Shown: positions 46,534 through 58,100 of the stretch, piece after piece
Layout: each line of letters opens with the position of its first letter
Numbering within the stretch: the stretch's first letter is position 1
From: Luidia sarsii
Lineage: Eukaryota > Echinodermata > Asteroidea > Paxillosida > Luidiidae
Direction of reading: 5' to 3'
DNA length: 64,000 bases
Assembly (NCBI GenBank): GCA_949987565.1
Contig: OX465112.1
Span: 15,159,951 to 15,223,950 of the forward strand
Notes under the pieces: model-generated
Told to the model about the DNA's origin: nothing
The model's input: only the letters and a program-made list of their open reading frames with translations
The model's database searches: none
Position numbers and translations under genes: made by a program

Positions 46534-46546
46534 GTTGCTCAGCAAC
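46534..46546. promoter_or_regulatory. X-box (RFX-like) motif
   Basis: GTTGCTCAGCAAC is a perfect half-site palindrome that fits the X-box consensus RYYNYY-N-RRNRAC. It lies about 2.4 kb upstream of the TRPM ATG. RFX factors often control ciliary and sensory genes; use here is speculation. Confidence 0.3.
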
Positions 46547-47806
46547 ACGTCCGCAAAGCCGGAAATGATAATATAATAATGTTATTTTCGAGACGGAAAA
46601 GCAAACATCGTACCCATAAAAGTGTACCTTGCATGGGCCGGAAACCAGTTGATATGAAGCTTAAAACTAAAGGGGAGAATCGGCAAAGTTAGTATGTTGT
46701 ATGAGTATTAATTATTATGACTTACGAGGTGAGTATACGTTGACTAAACTATCTGAAAATTCCGATTAGTAATTTTCTTCCGTAATTACTTTTACAAGTT
46801 ATAACTTAAGTTATAGGCAAGTATATTAGCTCTCTCCACGTCCTGATACTCGGTGCCTTCTATCACAGTATCACTATCATTTATCAATCATCATTATCAA
46901 TAGTCCGAGAGTATAAACAGTAATCATGGATGCTACCTCCAAATGCTTGGATCATACAAGTCGTCCTTAACTTTTGAAATTTTTGATGGGTTTGGCGACT
47001 GCTGACTATAGCTGTTGTGAGTGTTGGGGATTTCGGTCGGGGGTAATCGAAAAAGTTCTATAGTTGAAGTTCAACAATTTCGCCTACTCGATCTCTTCCT
47101 TTGACCAGTCGCCCGACCCCTCTAAAATTTCAAAAAGGGCCGCTAAGTTTAACTGTAGATTAGTACCGATCGGAATATTACTAATTAGAGAATCTGGGTT
47201 CTTCTTCTTGTGTGGGTCAAGGCCATTCTCCTTCTTGACCTTTTACAAGCCCGAAGTAGGCGGGCTCATTCTAGTACATGTACTAGTAGGTGGAAGATCG
47301 GGATAACCGGACGCCTCTGGCTGTGGTAGGCCCGGAAAGATTGTTTACTTTTAGGCTACACTGTATGCTGGACCTATTATTATGTACACAAAAGCCATTA
47401 TCTGGCATTGTCCGTCTGGACTATCACTTAATTGTATCAGTTTTCCCCCAACTTAAAATCATGATTTGTGGCGCGTATGTACTGCTGAATGGTGAAGTGC
47501 ATGTTTTGTAGTTGTACACGCAGCCGTATATACTGACCGTCGTCGGTATGTCGGTAATCATGATATGGGGGAAAGACTAGTACTAGTAGTAGTACAGACT
47601 ACAGGTGTCAAGCTACAGGTGTAAGGTGATTTTTTTTTCCAGCAATTCAAGTGGTTGTGCCCGGCAATGGTCATTGTCTACATCAACAATAGGTGGTCTA
47701 TTGTTGTGGGTTTAGTGTTTTTTTGCACCCTGGTATTCTACTGAAATCTTGGCTTCTCTCACAACAATTAACTGTTTTCAGGCTCATTATAATTATTATT
47801 ATTAAT

Positions 47807-48141
47807 AACATTGGTCGAGGTCAAAGAATATAGCATCCATACGTTGTCTGATCCAACATATGCATGAAATAGCACGAAATAGCATGAAAAATTGTGAAAA
47901 CTGCTTCATATGTTTCGCGAAAATGCAGCGTTCAACGCCGTACTGTTCCGAAAAATAGTTTAGATCTCGGTGAGACGTAATTCTATTTCTTTTACTCTTT
48001 TCTCAAAAAACATTTTAGGCAGAAATATTTCAGTGCGAGGTTTCTATAGTACTAAGCATCTTCAAACTGTATAAGTTTGATGTAAATCTGTCGGTGAACA
48101 TTTGTTTTTCGTTCTTACTAATTAATGTTGTGTAGGGTCTA
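47807..48141 (+). mobile_element. MITE family 1, diverged copy without intact ends
   Basis: ACATTGGTCGAGGTCAAAGA...AATGTTGTGTAGGGTCT. The first 12 bases of the consensus end are missing and the interior has small deletions. Confidence 0.8.
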
Positions 48142-48236
48142 TAAAGTAAAATTGTGTATTAATCAATCCATGGTGTGCAATTTGGGGTCAGTCATATTAT
48201 TTGCCCATTGACTGACGATTTCAATTATCCAGTTAA

Positions 48237-48621
48237 AGGCCCAATACAACATTGGTAAAGGTCAAAAGATTGCCACAGTTTGTGTGTTAAACCATTAAAG
48301 ATTAATAGACATCCAAGAAAAGCAATCGTACGAAGGTTTTAGCTCAAATGGTGATCTGAGAAAGTAGAAAAAAGGTAAAAAACCGTCACGGTTTTTGCAC
48401 CATTATGTATTGTAAGAAAAAGTTTACTACTTGCAAGTAATAAACTATATTTGTCAATGTTCGACTTTGAGTGAAGATTTCTCAAGAAGTACAGCATCCC
48501 AGACCGTAAGATTTCAACATGATCATGAGGATTCTATCATGACCATCTACAAACTGTGTAAATTAGAAGGAAATTTGTGGACATCGATGTTTATCGATCT
48601 TCCCAATGTTGTATTGGGCCT
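48237..48621 (+). mobile_element. TTAA-flanked MITE, related subfamily
   Basis: AAGGCCCAATACAACATTGG at the left and CCCAATGTTGTATTGGGCCT at the right, bordered by TTAA (48233-48236, 48622-48625). The ends are a variant of family 1 while the interior differs strongly, so it is a sister subfamily. Confidence 0.88.
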
Positions 48622-48694
48622 TTAAACAAAATCAGTTCTGATTAACATTAAGTTTATGAATGTTGTTTTAACTTTTAATAGATCTGACTGGCGC

Positions 48695-48835
48695 ACCCCT
48701 GCAAAGAAGTTGACTAGTATTTGGAAAGGCCACCATCTAATTAAGGCAGGATGGATAGCTCAGATGGTAAGAGCTGCTGGTTCTATAGGTCTCGGGTTCA
48801 AGGCCCGGACCAGTCAAAGTTTTCTTTGCCATTTT
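48695..48835 (+). mobile_element. tRNA-derived SINE
   Basis: GATAGCTCAGATGGTAAGAG is an A-box region and GGGTTCAAGGC a B box; ACCAGTCAAAGTTTTCTTTG follows as the tRNA-unrelated part. A true tRNA cloverleaf with acceptor stem is not formed. Confidence 0.75.
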
Positions 48836-48905
48836 TTTTCTTTTCGAAATGGTTGTGGGGAAAACAAAATCAGTTTTTCCTTCATTTGTTACACTTTTCA
48901 TGTAG

Positions 48906-49138
48906 GACTTGATGACAAAATGGCCTCCGGTGAAATCCCCAACATGAAAGACCGCCAGGGTAGCTCTGACCCCAACCCTTGCATCTATGACATGAATAGT
49001 TACTCCAGTGTCAAGGTTGCTGCAATTCCACAGCCTGTATCCCCTACGGACCAGAAGGCGGATGGGGAGGATATGGAAGACGATGCATCCGATGGCTCAG
49101 ATGATTTTGAGCTGGAAGTGTTTCAGTATAAGAAAAAG
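48906..49138 (+). CDS. TRPM: TRPM exon with start codon
   Basis: Acceptor TTTTCATGTAG gives exon start 48906. ATG 48920 (AAAATGG, good context) opens MASGEIPNMKDRQGSSDPNP and continues to an acidic stretch (DGEDMEDDASDGSDDFELEV) and FQYKKK; donor GTTTGT. The acceptor implies an untranslated upstream exon. An out-of-frame ATG at 48912 precedes the start. Confidence 0.8.
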
Positions 49139-52100
49139 GTTTGTATAGGAATGAGACGATGTGCCCTAAACATTTATATTAGTACATACATGTTTGTATA
49201 GAAATGATTCAATGTGTCCTAGTCATTGCTTATTATGTTGAGTAGGGAAAACCAGATTGAACCAATAATTTTTTCTCAATAGATCAGAGTCTTGGTACAT
49301 TGTGGATATGCTACATGTATTCTGATATTCCATGGGACACAAACTGGATAGGGAATTAGTCTTAAGCCGTGTCCGCACTGGACTTAAAATGGGTAAACTA
49401 ACCGAGCAAATGGGTAAATTGACCATTTTAAGTCCAGTTCGCGGACAGCCCAGGAAGTTTTCCTCCCAGGTAACTTACCCGACTCCAGTGGGTAGTTTAA
49501 CCGACCAACTTCTGCCCGGTTAAATTGACCAGGTCAGTTTAACCGAGTCGATAAGTCCAATCCGGACACGATGACTCGGTAAACGACTCGGTAAAAATAC
49601 ACATCCGGCGCCCCACACGTTACGTTACTGTATGCAAGACTCGTGCGGGCGCAGGGTAACAACATGTCTGCGTACCTACAGTACAATGCACATGTACATG
49701 GTTGTGGGTCGGTTATTTTTACCCATCGTCTCGGTTAGTTTACCCGAGTCGAAAAGTCCAAGTGCGGACGCCGGGAATGTTACCCACGGGCTCGGTAAAA
49801 AATAAGTCCAGTGCGGACACGGCTTTAGGCACTGTCATATAGGTGCATGTACTTGATGAAACTTACTGTGATCATGTTCAATGAAACAGCCTCATCAATA
49901 GCCCTGTGTATATGGTAAGGTGCTATTCATGTATTGGTGATTTTTTTTTTTTAATACCTGAGTGGCCTGGGTAGTTTTTGGGAGACAAACGCCTGTGGTT
50001 CCCCATCAAATGTGTGATATGCCAGGGAAACCCGGTTATACCAAGCAACCAAATCTTATCCTTAAAGCCCCTACACAACATTGGTCGAGGTCAAAGAATA
50101 GCATTATTCATACGTTGTATGATCCAACATATGCATGAAATAGCACACCTGTGAACATTTCAGCTCAATCTGCCAACCGAGTCTCAAAGGCAGAGTGACA
50201 AGGACAAAACAGATACATGTACACGAGAAAATCGTCAAAAACCACTTCATTTGTTTCGCGAAAATACAGCATTCAACGTCATACTGTTCCGAAAAATAGT
50301 TTAGATCTCGCTGAGACTTAAACGATTTATTTGAATCTTATCTCCCAAAATACATCATTTTAGGCAGAAATATTTCAGTGCAAGGTTTCTACTATAACCA
50401 TCTTCAAACTGTATAAGTTTCATGTAAATCTGTGAACATTTCTGTTTTTCGATCTTACCAATGTTGTGCAGGGGCTTTAAACAGTAATGTCCAAGTATTA
50501 ATCTCCAAGCCCCAGAGCTAGTAGCCTGCTACTGGAACCTATCCCTCGGTCATACAAAAAAACAACCACCCTTCCATGATAGGAAAAAAAACCAAAGCAA
50601 AACAAACAAACAAACAAACAGGAATTTAAATGTGACATTTTTTTTCTAGGTAAATTCAGTATGACAGTCAAGCAAAAATTAGCAATCCTTTTTTTTTTAC
50701 AGAAACAAAGACGACCAGGCCAATGGATTCTTGAAAATTTTAAGAAAAAAGGCTGCATTAAATTTGTTCAAGACCCCAACCGTGCCAATAGAATGTAAGT
50801 GATAATTAGTACTTTACATAATTAGGCTTTCATAAGAATATTATTTTAAATACTTCCTACCTCCTACACAGTACCAATTATTGTATTTAGTTTAGTGCAG
50901 TTGGCATAGAATCCACGGAATCACACATAATGTACCAACTGTTACATCTTGTTATAATGACTAGGAAGTGCAGCAGGGTTAGGGTCCACAGAATCCCACA
51001 GAATGTACCCTATGTTACATCTTGTTGAGTGCAGAAGGGTTAGGGTCCACAGATAATCCCACAGAATGTACCCTCTGTTACATCTTGTTGAGTGCAGCAG
51101 GGTTAGGGTCCACAGATAATCCCACAGAATCTTGTTGAGCATGTTGAGTGCAGCAGGGTTAGGGTCCACAGAATCCCACAGAATGTACCCTCTGTTACAT
51201 CTTGTTGAGTGCAGCAGGGTTAGGGTCCACAGAATCCCACAGAATGTACCCTCTGTTACATCTTGTTGAGCATGTTGAGTGCAGCAGGGTTAGGGTCCAC
51301 AGAATCCCACAGAATGTACCGTATGTTACATCTTGTTGAGTGCAGCAAGGTTAGGGTCCACAGATAATCCCACAGAATGTACCCTCTGTTACATCTTGTT
51401 GAGCATATTGAGTGAAGCAGGGTTAGGGTCCACAGAATCCCACAGAACGTACCCACTGTTACACCTTGTTGAGTGCAGCAGGGTTAGGGTCCACAGAATT
51501 CCGCAGAGTGTACCCTCTGTTACACCTTGAGTGCAACAGGGTAGGGTCCACAGAATCAGAGTGTACCCACTGTTACATCTTGTTGAGTGCAGCAGGGTAA
51601 GGCTCCACAGAATCAGAGTGTACCCACTGTTACATCTTGTTGAGTGCAGCAGGGTTAGGGTCCACAGAATCCAGAGTGTACCCTCTGTTACCCCTTGTTG
51701 AGTGCAGCAGGGTTAGGGTCCACAGAATCCCACAGAGTGTACCCTCTGTTACACCTTGTTGAGTGCAGCAGGGTTAGGGTCCACAGAATCCCACAGAGTG
51801 TACCCTCTGTTACCCCATGTTGAGTGCAGCAGGGTTAGGGTCCACAGAATCCCACAGAGTGTACCCTCTGTTACATCTTGTTGAGTGCAGCAGGGTTAGG
51901 GTCCACAGAATCCCACAGAGTGTACCCTCTGTTACCCCATGTTGAGTGCAGCAGGGTTAGGGTCCACAGAATCCCACAGAGTGTACCCTCTGTTACACCT
52001 TGTTGAGTGCAGCAGGGTTAGGGTCCACAGAATCCAACAGAATGTACCCTCTGTTACATCTTGTTGAGCATATTGAGTGCAGCAGGGTCAGGGTTTACAG

Positions 52101-55100
52101 AAACCCACAGAGTTACTGTTACATCTTGTTGAGTGCAGCAGGGTTAGGGTCCACAGAAACCCACTGAGTTACTGTTACATCTTGTTGAGTGCAGCAGGGT
52201 CAGGGTACACAGAAACCCACTGAGTTACTGTTACATCTTGTTGAGTGCAGCAGGGTTAGGGTCCACAGAAACCCACTGAGTTACTGTTACATCTTGTTGA
52301 GTGCAGCAGGGTCAGGGTCCACAGAAACCCACTGAGTTACTGTTACATCTTGTTGAGTGCAGCAGGGTTAGGGTCCACAGAATCCCACTGAGTTACTGTT
52401 ACATCTTGTTGAGTGCAGCAGGGTTAGGGTTCACAGAATCCCATAATCCCTCTGTTACATCCTGTTGAGTGCAGCAGGGTTAGGGTCCACAGAATCCCAC
52501 TGAGTTACTGTTACATCCTGTTGAGTGCAGCAGGGTTAGCGAGGGTCCACAGGCTAGAGTCCCACAGACTGTGATCAGTAAATCAAACTTTGTTTTCCGT
52601 TTTCTACATGTGTGTGTGACTTGGTTGTTTTTTTTACTCTTCAGATGTCACTGTGGTCGGAATCGAAGGGGACACACTTCTCTTCCGCGCCGTTCCTCTG
52701 AGGAGCGTCTTGTGTCCCTGAGGAGGCCGAGTGAACCAGGCCAGAGCGTTTCACGCTCTATGTCAGCGCAAGTTCTGGCCCCGAAAGAGAAGGCAAACGA
52801 CAAAGGAGACGGGGAGGCAACCTGGAAGACCGATGAGAACTTAGTGGAATTCCCCACGGATGCCTTTGGGGAGATACAATTCAAAGAATCTGTTGAGAGG
52901 CTTTCCACGGCAAAGGTGAGCGTCTGTCACAATTTCGCTTGAAAACTGAGGAAACCTGCACACATTCAACGTCGCAACGACTGTCACTGTGAACGTGCAA
53001 ACCCTGAAAATCAGGTGGAGAATGTCATGCTGGTGTGACAAGAACATTCACTGCAGATTCAGCACTTTTTCAGATTTGTACATCAAATGCTACGTGTACA
53101 ATTTGCTAGAGAAAAAAAAATCACTTTTTTTTAATCGCAACTAGAGATGGGGGGATGGGACAAACAAATTCGGAAAAAAAGGTGAAATTTCAAAACACGG
53201 AAAATGTTGAGTGGACCCTTACAGACGCTGTTGATTGATGATGTTATTTATGTGTAAACCAGTTCCTGCATGTCATTGGCCATTTTCCTTCTGTCCGTAG
53301 TTTGTTCGTCTGTCTGATAACACGGAGATGAAGCTCATCCTGCACTTGTTGACCAAGTACTGGAAGTTGTCCAAACCTCGGTTGGTCATCTCACTGACTG
53401 GTGGAGGAAGAAACTTCAGTATCAATCACAAGGATAAGGAGACATTCAGCCGTGGCATCTTTAAGGTGAGACCAGATGCAAAGCTAAGAGTGTGTGAGGT
53501 AGCCCTGCCAATTGAAATCGCTATCAGAGCCTTTGATTGTGACATCATTCATTTTCATGATGATAGTAAAAAATAATGATAATAATGAATAACAAATTTA
53601 CTAATTCATAAAAACAAGTTAAAACTAATCCCTACCCTACTCCTTGCCCTTCTCTTTGATCTTTCCCCCTCCTCTCACTAATCTACCCTACCCCTTGCCC
53701 TTCCCTTTGATCTCTCCCTACCAGCTTCACTCTTTGTCCTTGTCCCTGTTTCTCATCCGTGTCCTATTCACTCTCTCCCCCCTTCCTTCGTGTACATGTA
53801 TCTGTTTTGTCCTTGTCACTCTGCCTTTGAGAAAGGTCCTGCTGGGATTGAAACTTCAGGCCCACTAAATTTTAAGATTTACATTTTGGTAATTTTAGTC
53901 AGTTAGCAGTTTGCAACATTTTTGTATATCACCTTAAAATTAAGATAATTACAATTGCAGTTTTGGTCAGACAGAACAAAACAAAAGCACCAGCACACCA
54001 TGTGTGTGTCTACACAAAGCCTTACCCCTCATGTGTACACATGCATGAAATAGCACACCTGTGAAAATTTCAGCTCCCACCAACCGAGTCTCAAGAAAAT
54101 CTTAAAAACCGCTTCATTTGTTTCGCGAAAATGCAGCATTCAACGCCGTACTGCTCCGAAAAATAGTTTAGATCTCGGTGAGACGTAAACTATTTCTTTT
54201 ACTCATTTCTCCCAAAATACAACATTTTAGGCAGAAATATTTCAGTGAGAGGTTTCTACTATAACCATCTTCAAACTGTATGAGTTTCATGTAAATCTGT
54301 GAACATTTCTGTGTTTCGATCTTACCGATGTTGTGTAGGGGCTTTAACTGGAGGAGGAGGGGGGGGGGAACAAATTGGTTTACAAGTGGAACATGCCTAG
54401 AAACATGTGGACTGATCTGTTGTTCTTTTTTTTGGCGGGTTGAAATAGGCCGCCTGTACCACGGATGCCTGGATCATAACAACGGGGTTCAACGCTGGCG
54501 TCCCGCCACTTGTCGGCAGCATCGTCCAGTTGAGCCAGACGCAGCACTGGATCATGAACACCAGAAACATGAAGAAGGGACAGGAGAGGAGCAGACTGAA
54601 CTGCATCGGTCTGACTCCCTGGGGATACGTGGACGGCAGCCATCAGCTACTGACCAGGCATGGGCAGGTATAAAGACTCGGATGGTGATGGTGACACGTG
54701 CACCAGCTTGGTTCCACTGCCTTCCTGCATGGGCCCAATTCCATAGAGCTGCTTATTTAGATAAGCACCATATTCTGTTTTAAGCAGGAAAAGTCAATAC
54801 AGTGGGACGTCCGGCTATAACGAACATCCGGGGATCCATCCATGGAAATTGTTCGGTATAGCGGTCATTCGTTATAGCAGTTGCATGTGGGTGCATATAT
54901 ATCTGTGGGCATAAAATCGGGAGCCAAAGGGCATGTTCGTTACAGCCGAATGTTCGGTATATCATCATTCGTTATAGCAATTCGTTCCTCTGTATTTGAA
55001 CACTTGGGAAGGACTGTAGGTGAAGGATATATGGAAAGGGGAGGAGAGGGAAGGGGAGAGTAGGTAATTAGAAAGTGACGGAGAGAGACAAACTTAAATA

Positions 55101-58100
55101 ACATACAGGTTTGAAAATTGACAAAATCTCAGCTTGATTGCTAAATTGATGAACAATTCAAACATGATACATGAATCACTCATTAGATAAGTCAATGGAA
55201 CTCTTTCTAAATCCAATGAAGTGTCCATACTGTCATGAAATTCATTGTAACTTTTCAAAGTGATTAAAAAAGTTTCCTTGTTTTGACTTAAAGGCCCTAC
55301 ACAACATTAGTCGAGGTCAAAGAATAGCATCCATACGTTGTCTCATCCAACATATGCATTAAATAGCACACCTGTGAAAATTTTAGCTCAATCTGCCAAC
55401 CGAGTCTCAAGAAAATCGTGAAAATCGCTTCATTTGTTTCGCGAAAATGCAGCATTCAACGCCGTACTAGTACTGTTACGAAAAATAGTTTAGATCTCGG
55501 TGAGACGTAAACTATTTCTTTTACCCATTTCTCCAAAAATGCAACATTTAAGACAGAAATATTTCAGTGAGAGGTTTCTACTATAACCATCTTCAAACTG
55601 TATAACTTTCATGTAACATTTCTGTTTTTTTATCTTACCAATGTTGTATAGGGGCTTTAATTGATGAATTAAAGCCCTTTTTAAGTTCAAGTTCATTTAT
55701 TTCTACAGTGTGCACAAAAAATATGAACACATGTATTGGTACATATATACTTAATAGCAACGTTAAAATGGAGAGTGCAGATAGACTGGGGAGACAAAAG
55801 AAGGTGAACCTTGTAAACATGGGACCCCTATATATATACATAATATCACTATGAACATCTAAACCGTGAAAATGGGGTGAAAATGTCATTTAGCCGTGAA
55901 AAGAAAATTCAACGTGTTTTCACCCCTATTTCATGGCACACAGTTAGCCAAGTCATTTTCAGGGTGTTTTCACCAGTGGTCTCCAAGGCCATATTCCTGG
56001 TGGTAAATGGCTATTTAGAAGTATCTGGGAGTGACAGTTACAAGGACATCATACAGCTATCCCTCAAGGCTGGAGCTTGCCACCCTAGATATTCACGGGG
56101 TTTTTCACGGTCTCTTTAGCGTCCTTACATCAGGTCAGAGAGGCGATTATTTTCACGGTGAATTCACTGTAAAATGCACCGTGAAATCACAGTGACTTTT
56201 TAGCTTTACGGCGAAATGACATTTTCAAGCCCTCTTTATTCACGGTTTAGATGTTCATAGTGTTATGTGCTTTGAACAGAATGAGACTTACATGTTATGA
56301 TTATCAATGATTAAATCAATTATCGACTCCTTCCTGTGTTTCCTCAGGGATCCTATCCAGCACACTATAAAGTCAACCCCGTCGTAAGCAAAGGGCGTCC
56401 CATCCCTCTCAATGCAGACCACACTCACTTCATTCTGATTGACAACGGACTGAAAGGGGAGGAATCCTATGGCAGTGAGATCAAGATGAGGTCCATGATT
56501 GAAAAGGCCATATCTGCACCTCAAGAAGGTATGAGACGCGGCGACCAAATCCGCTTACTATGCCTGGAAAACAGTTGACATCGTAGAGGGTATTCATGTA
56601 GCAGGAGCAGCACAAAGGGCAGCAGGAGATGTAATACATTATCCACTTTGATTTTTTTGTTTTATTATTTATTTATACAAAACCCAATCCCGCCAACTAC
56701 GGTCAAGAATGACAAACAGCGCTGGAGGGAATTCAAAAATCTCACAAGACAAAATACAACAGGCAAAGAGCACGCACAGCAACATTAATAGGACTTTAGA
56801 AAAAAGATGCCTAGAAATGTGCTGGGGAAATCTGAACTGTAATACATGAAGCCGTGGACTATATGTCTGGCCAATCAAGAAATGATGTACAGCCTCCTTA
56901 AAACTCTGAAATGTGACTGGAAGTCTGAATGTGGTGCTCCACTGGTGTTGCTACATGTATGTGCTGGCTGATAAAGCCCTCCAAATTCGGGCAACAGCAT
57001 TGTCCAAGTTTTAAACCAAGACACTTTTCAGTCTACCACCGAAAAATATGTAAGCATGACAAAACCCAAACAAACATCCCATTGTGCCAGGTTTGACTCG
57101 CTTGTACATGTATATGTATATATACATAAGCCATTTACAAAATGAAGGCTTAGGCTCGGGCTTAGGCTTCGTTTCCATCTGACAAAACCTGAACATCCAG
57201 GTTGTGGTTTGTTTTCAAATTTGAAGGTTTGTTGGCGTTACAGCCTTACAGGTACAGAGTATTTACCAAGAAACTGGGGCCAAACACTTGTCTTTAGATG
57301 CCTGTGATATTATAACGAATAAGTGAATGTGACCAAAGACTAAGCATGCATGAGCCTAAGCCTTCATTTAAATTTTCAAAAATGGCCATAGTGTACTCAT
57401 TGATTTGTATTATGAAAAATGGCAAAGGAAACTTTGGCAAAGAAAACTTTGACTGGACTGGACCTGAGACCTCTGGTTTTGCGTGCCAGCACTCTTACCA
57501 TCTGAGCTATCCAGCCCTTAGTCTTGCACACCACCCCTGCAAAGACTAGTTGACTGTTTGGGAAGACCACCATCTAAGGGCTCAACGCGATAGGTCATAT
57601 GGTAAAAATGCCATTACGCAAAACCAAAGGTCTCGGGTTCAAGTCCTGGTGCAGTTTTTCAAAGTTCCTAATCAGTTTTTCCTTGGTTTGTTTGACTGGT
57701 ATGTTTGTTGTGCTTTGCAGAGGATGGTTTGGGTCTGCCTGTCGTCCTGGTAGTTCTAGAGGGCGGTATTGACACCATTTTCAATGTGAAGAATGCTGTG
57801 GAGAGAAGCATCCCAGCCGTTGTTTGCGATGGCTCTGGAAGGGCAGCAGATCTCATAGCGTTTGCCTACAACCGTGCTGAGGGAGAGAAGTAAGTATACC
57901 AACCGCACTATGAACATCTAAACGGTGAAAATGGGGTGAAAATTCACCGTGTTTTCACCCCTATTTCATGGCACACAGTTTTAGCCAAGTCATTTTCACG
58001 GTGTTTTCACCAGTGGTCACCAAGGCCACTTTCCTGGTGGTAAATGGCTAGAGCCAATTTAGAAGTATCTGGGAGTGACAGGTACAAGAACACAATACAG

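Noticed and set aside
48745..48830. tRNA gene
   Set aside because: A and B boxes are present but no acceptor stem or cloverleaf can be formed; similar copies elsewhere show that it is a SINE.
48656..48919. Upstream extension of the TRPM frame to an ATG at 48656
   Set aside because: The extension runs through a SINE and crosses a good splice acceptor (CATGTAG at 48899-48905), so ATG 48920 is preferred.
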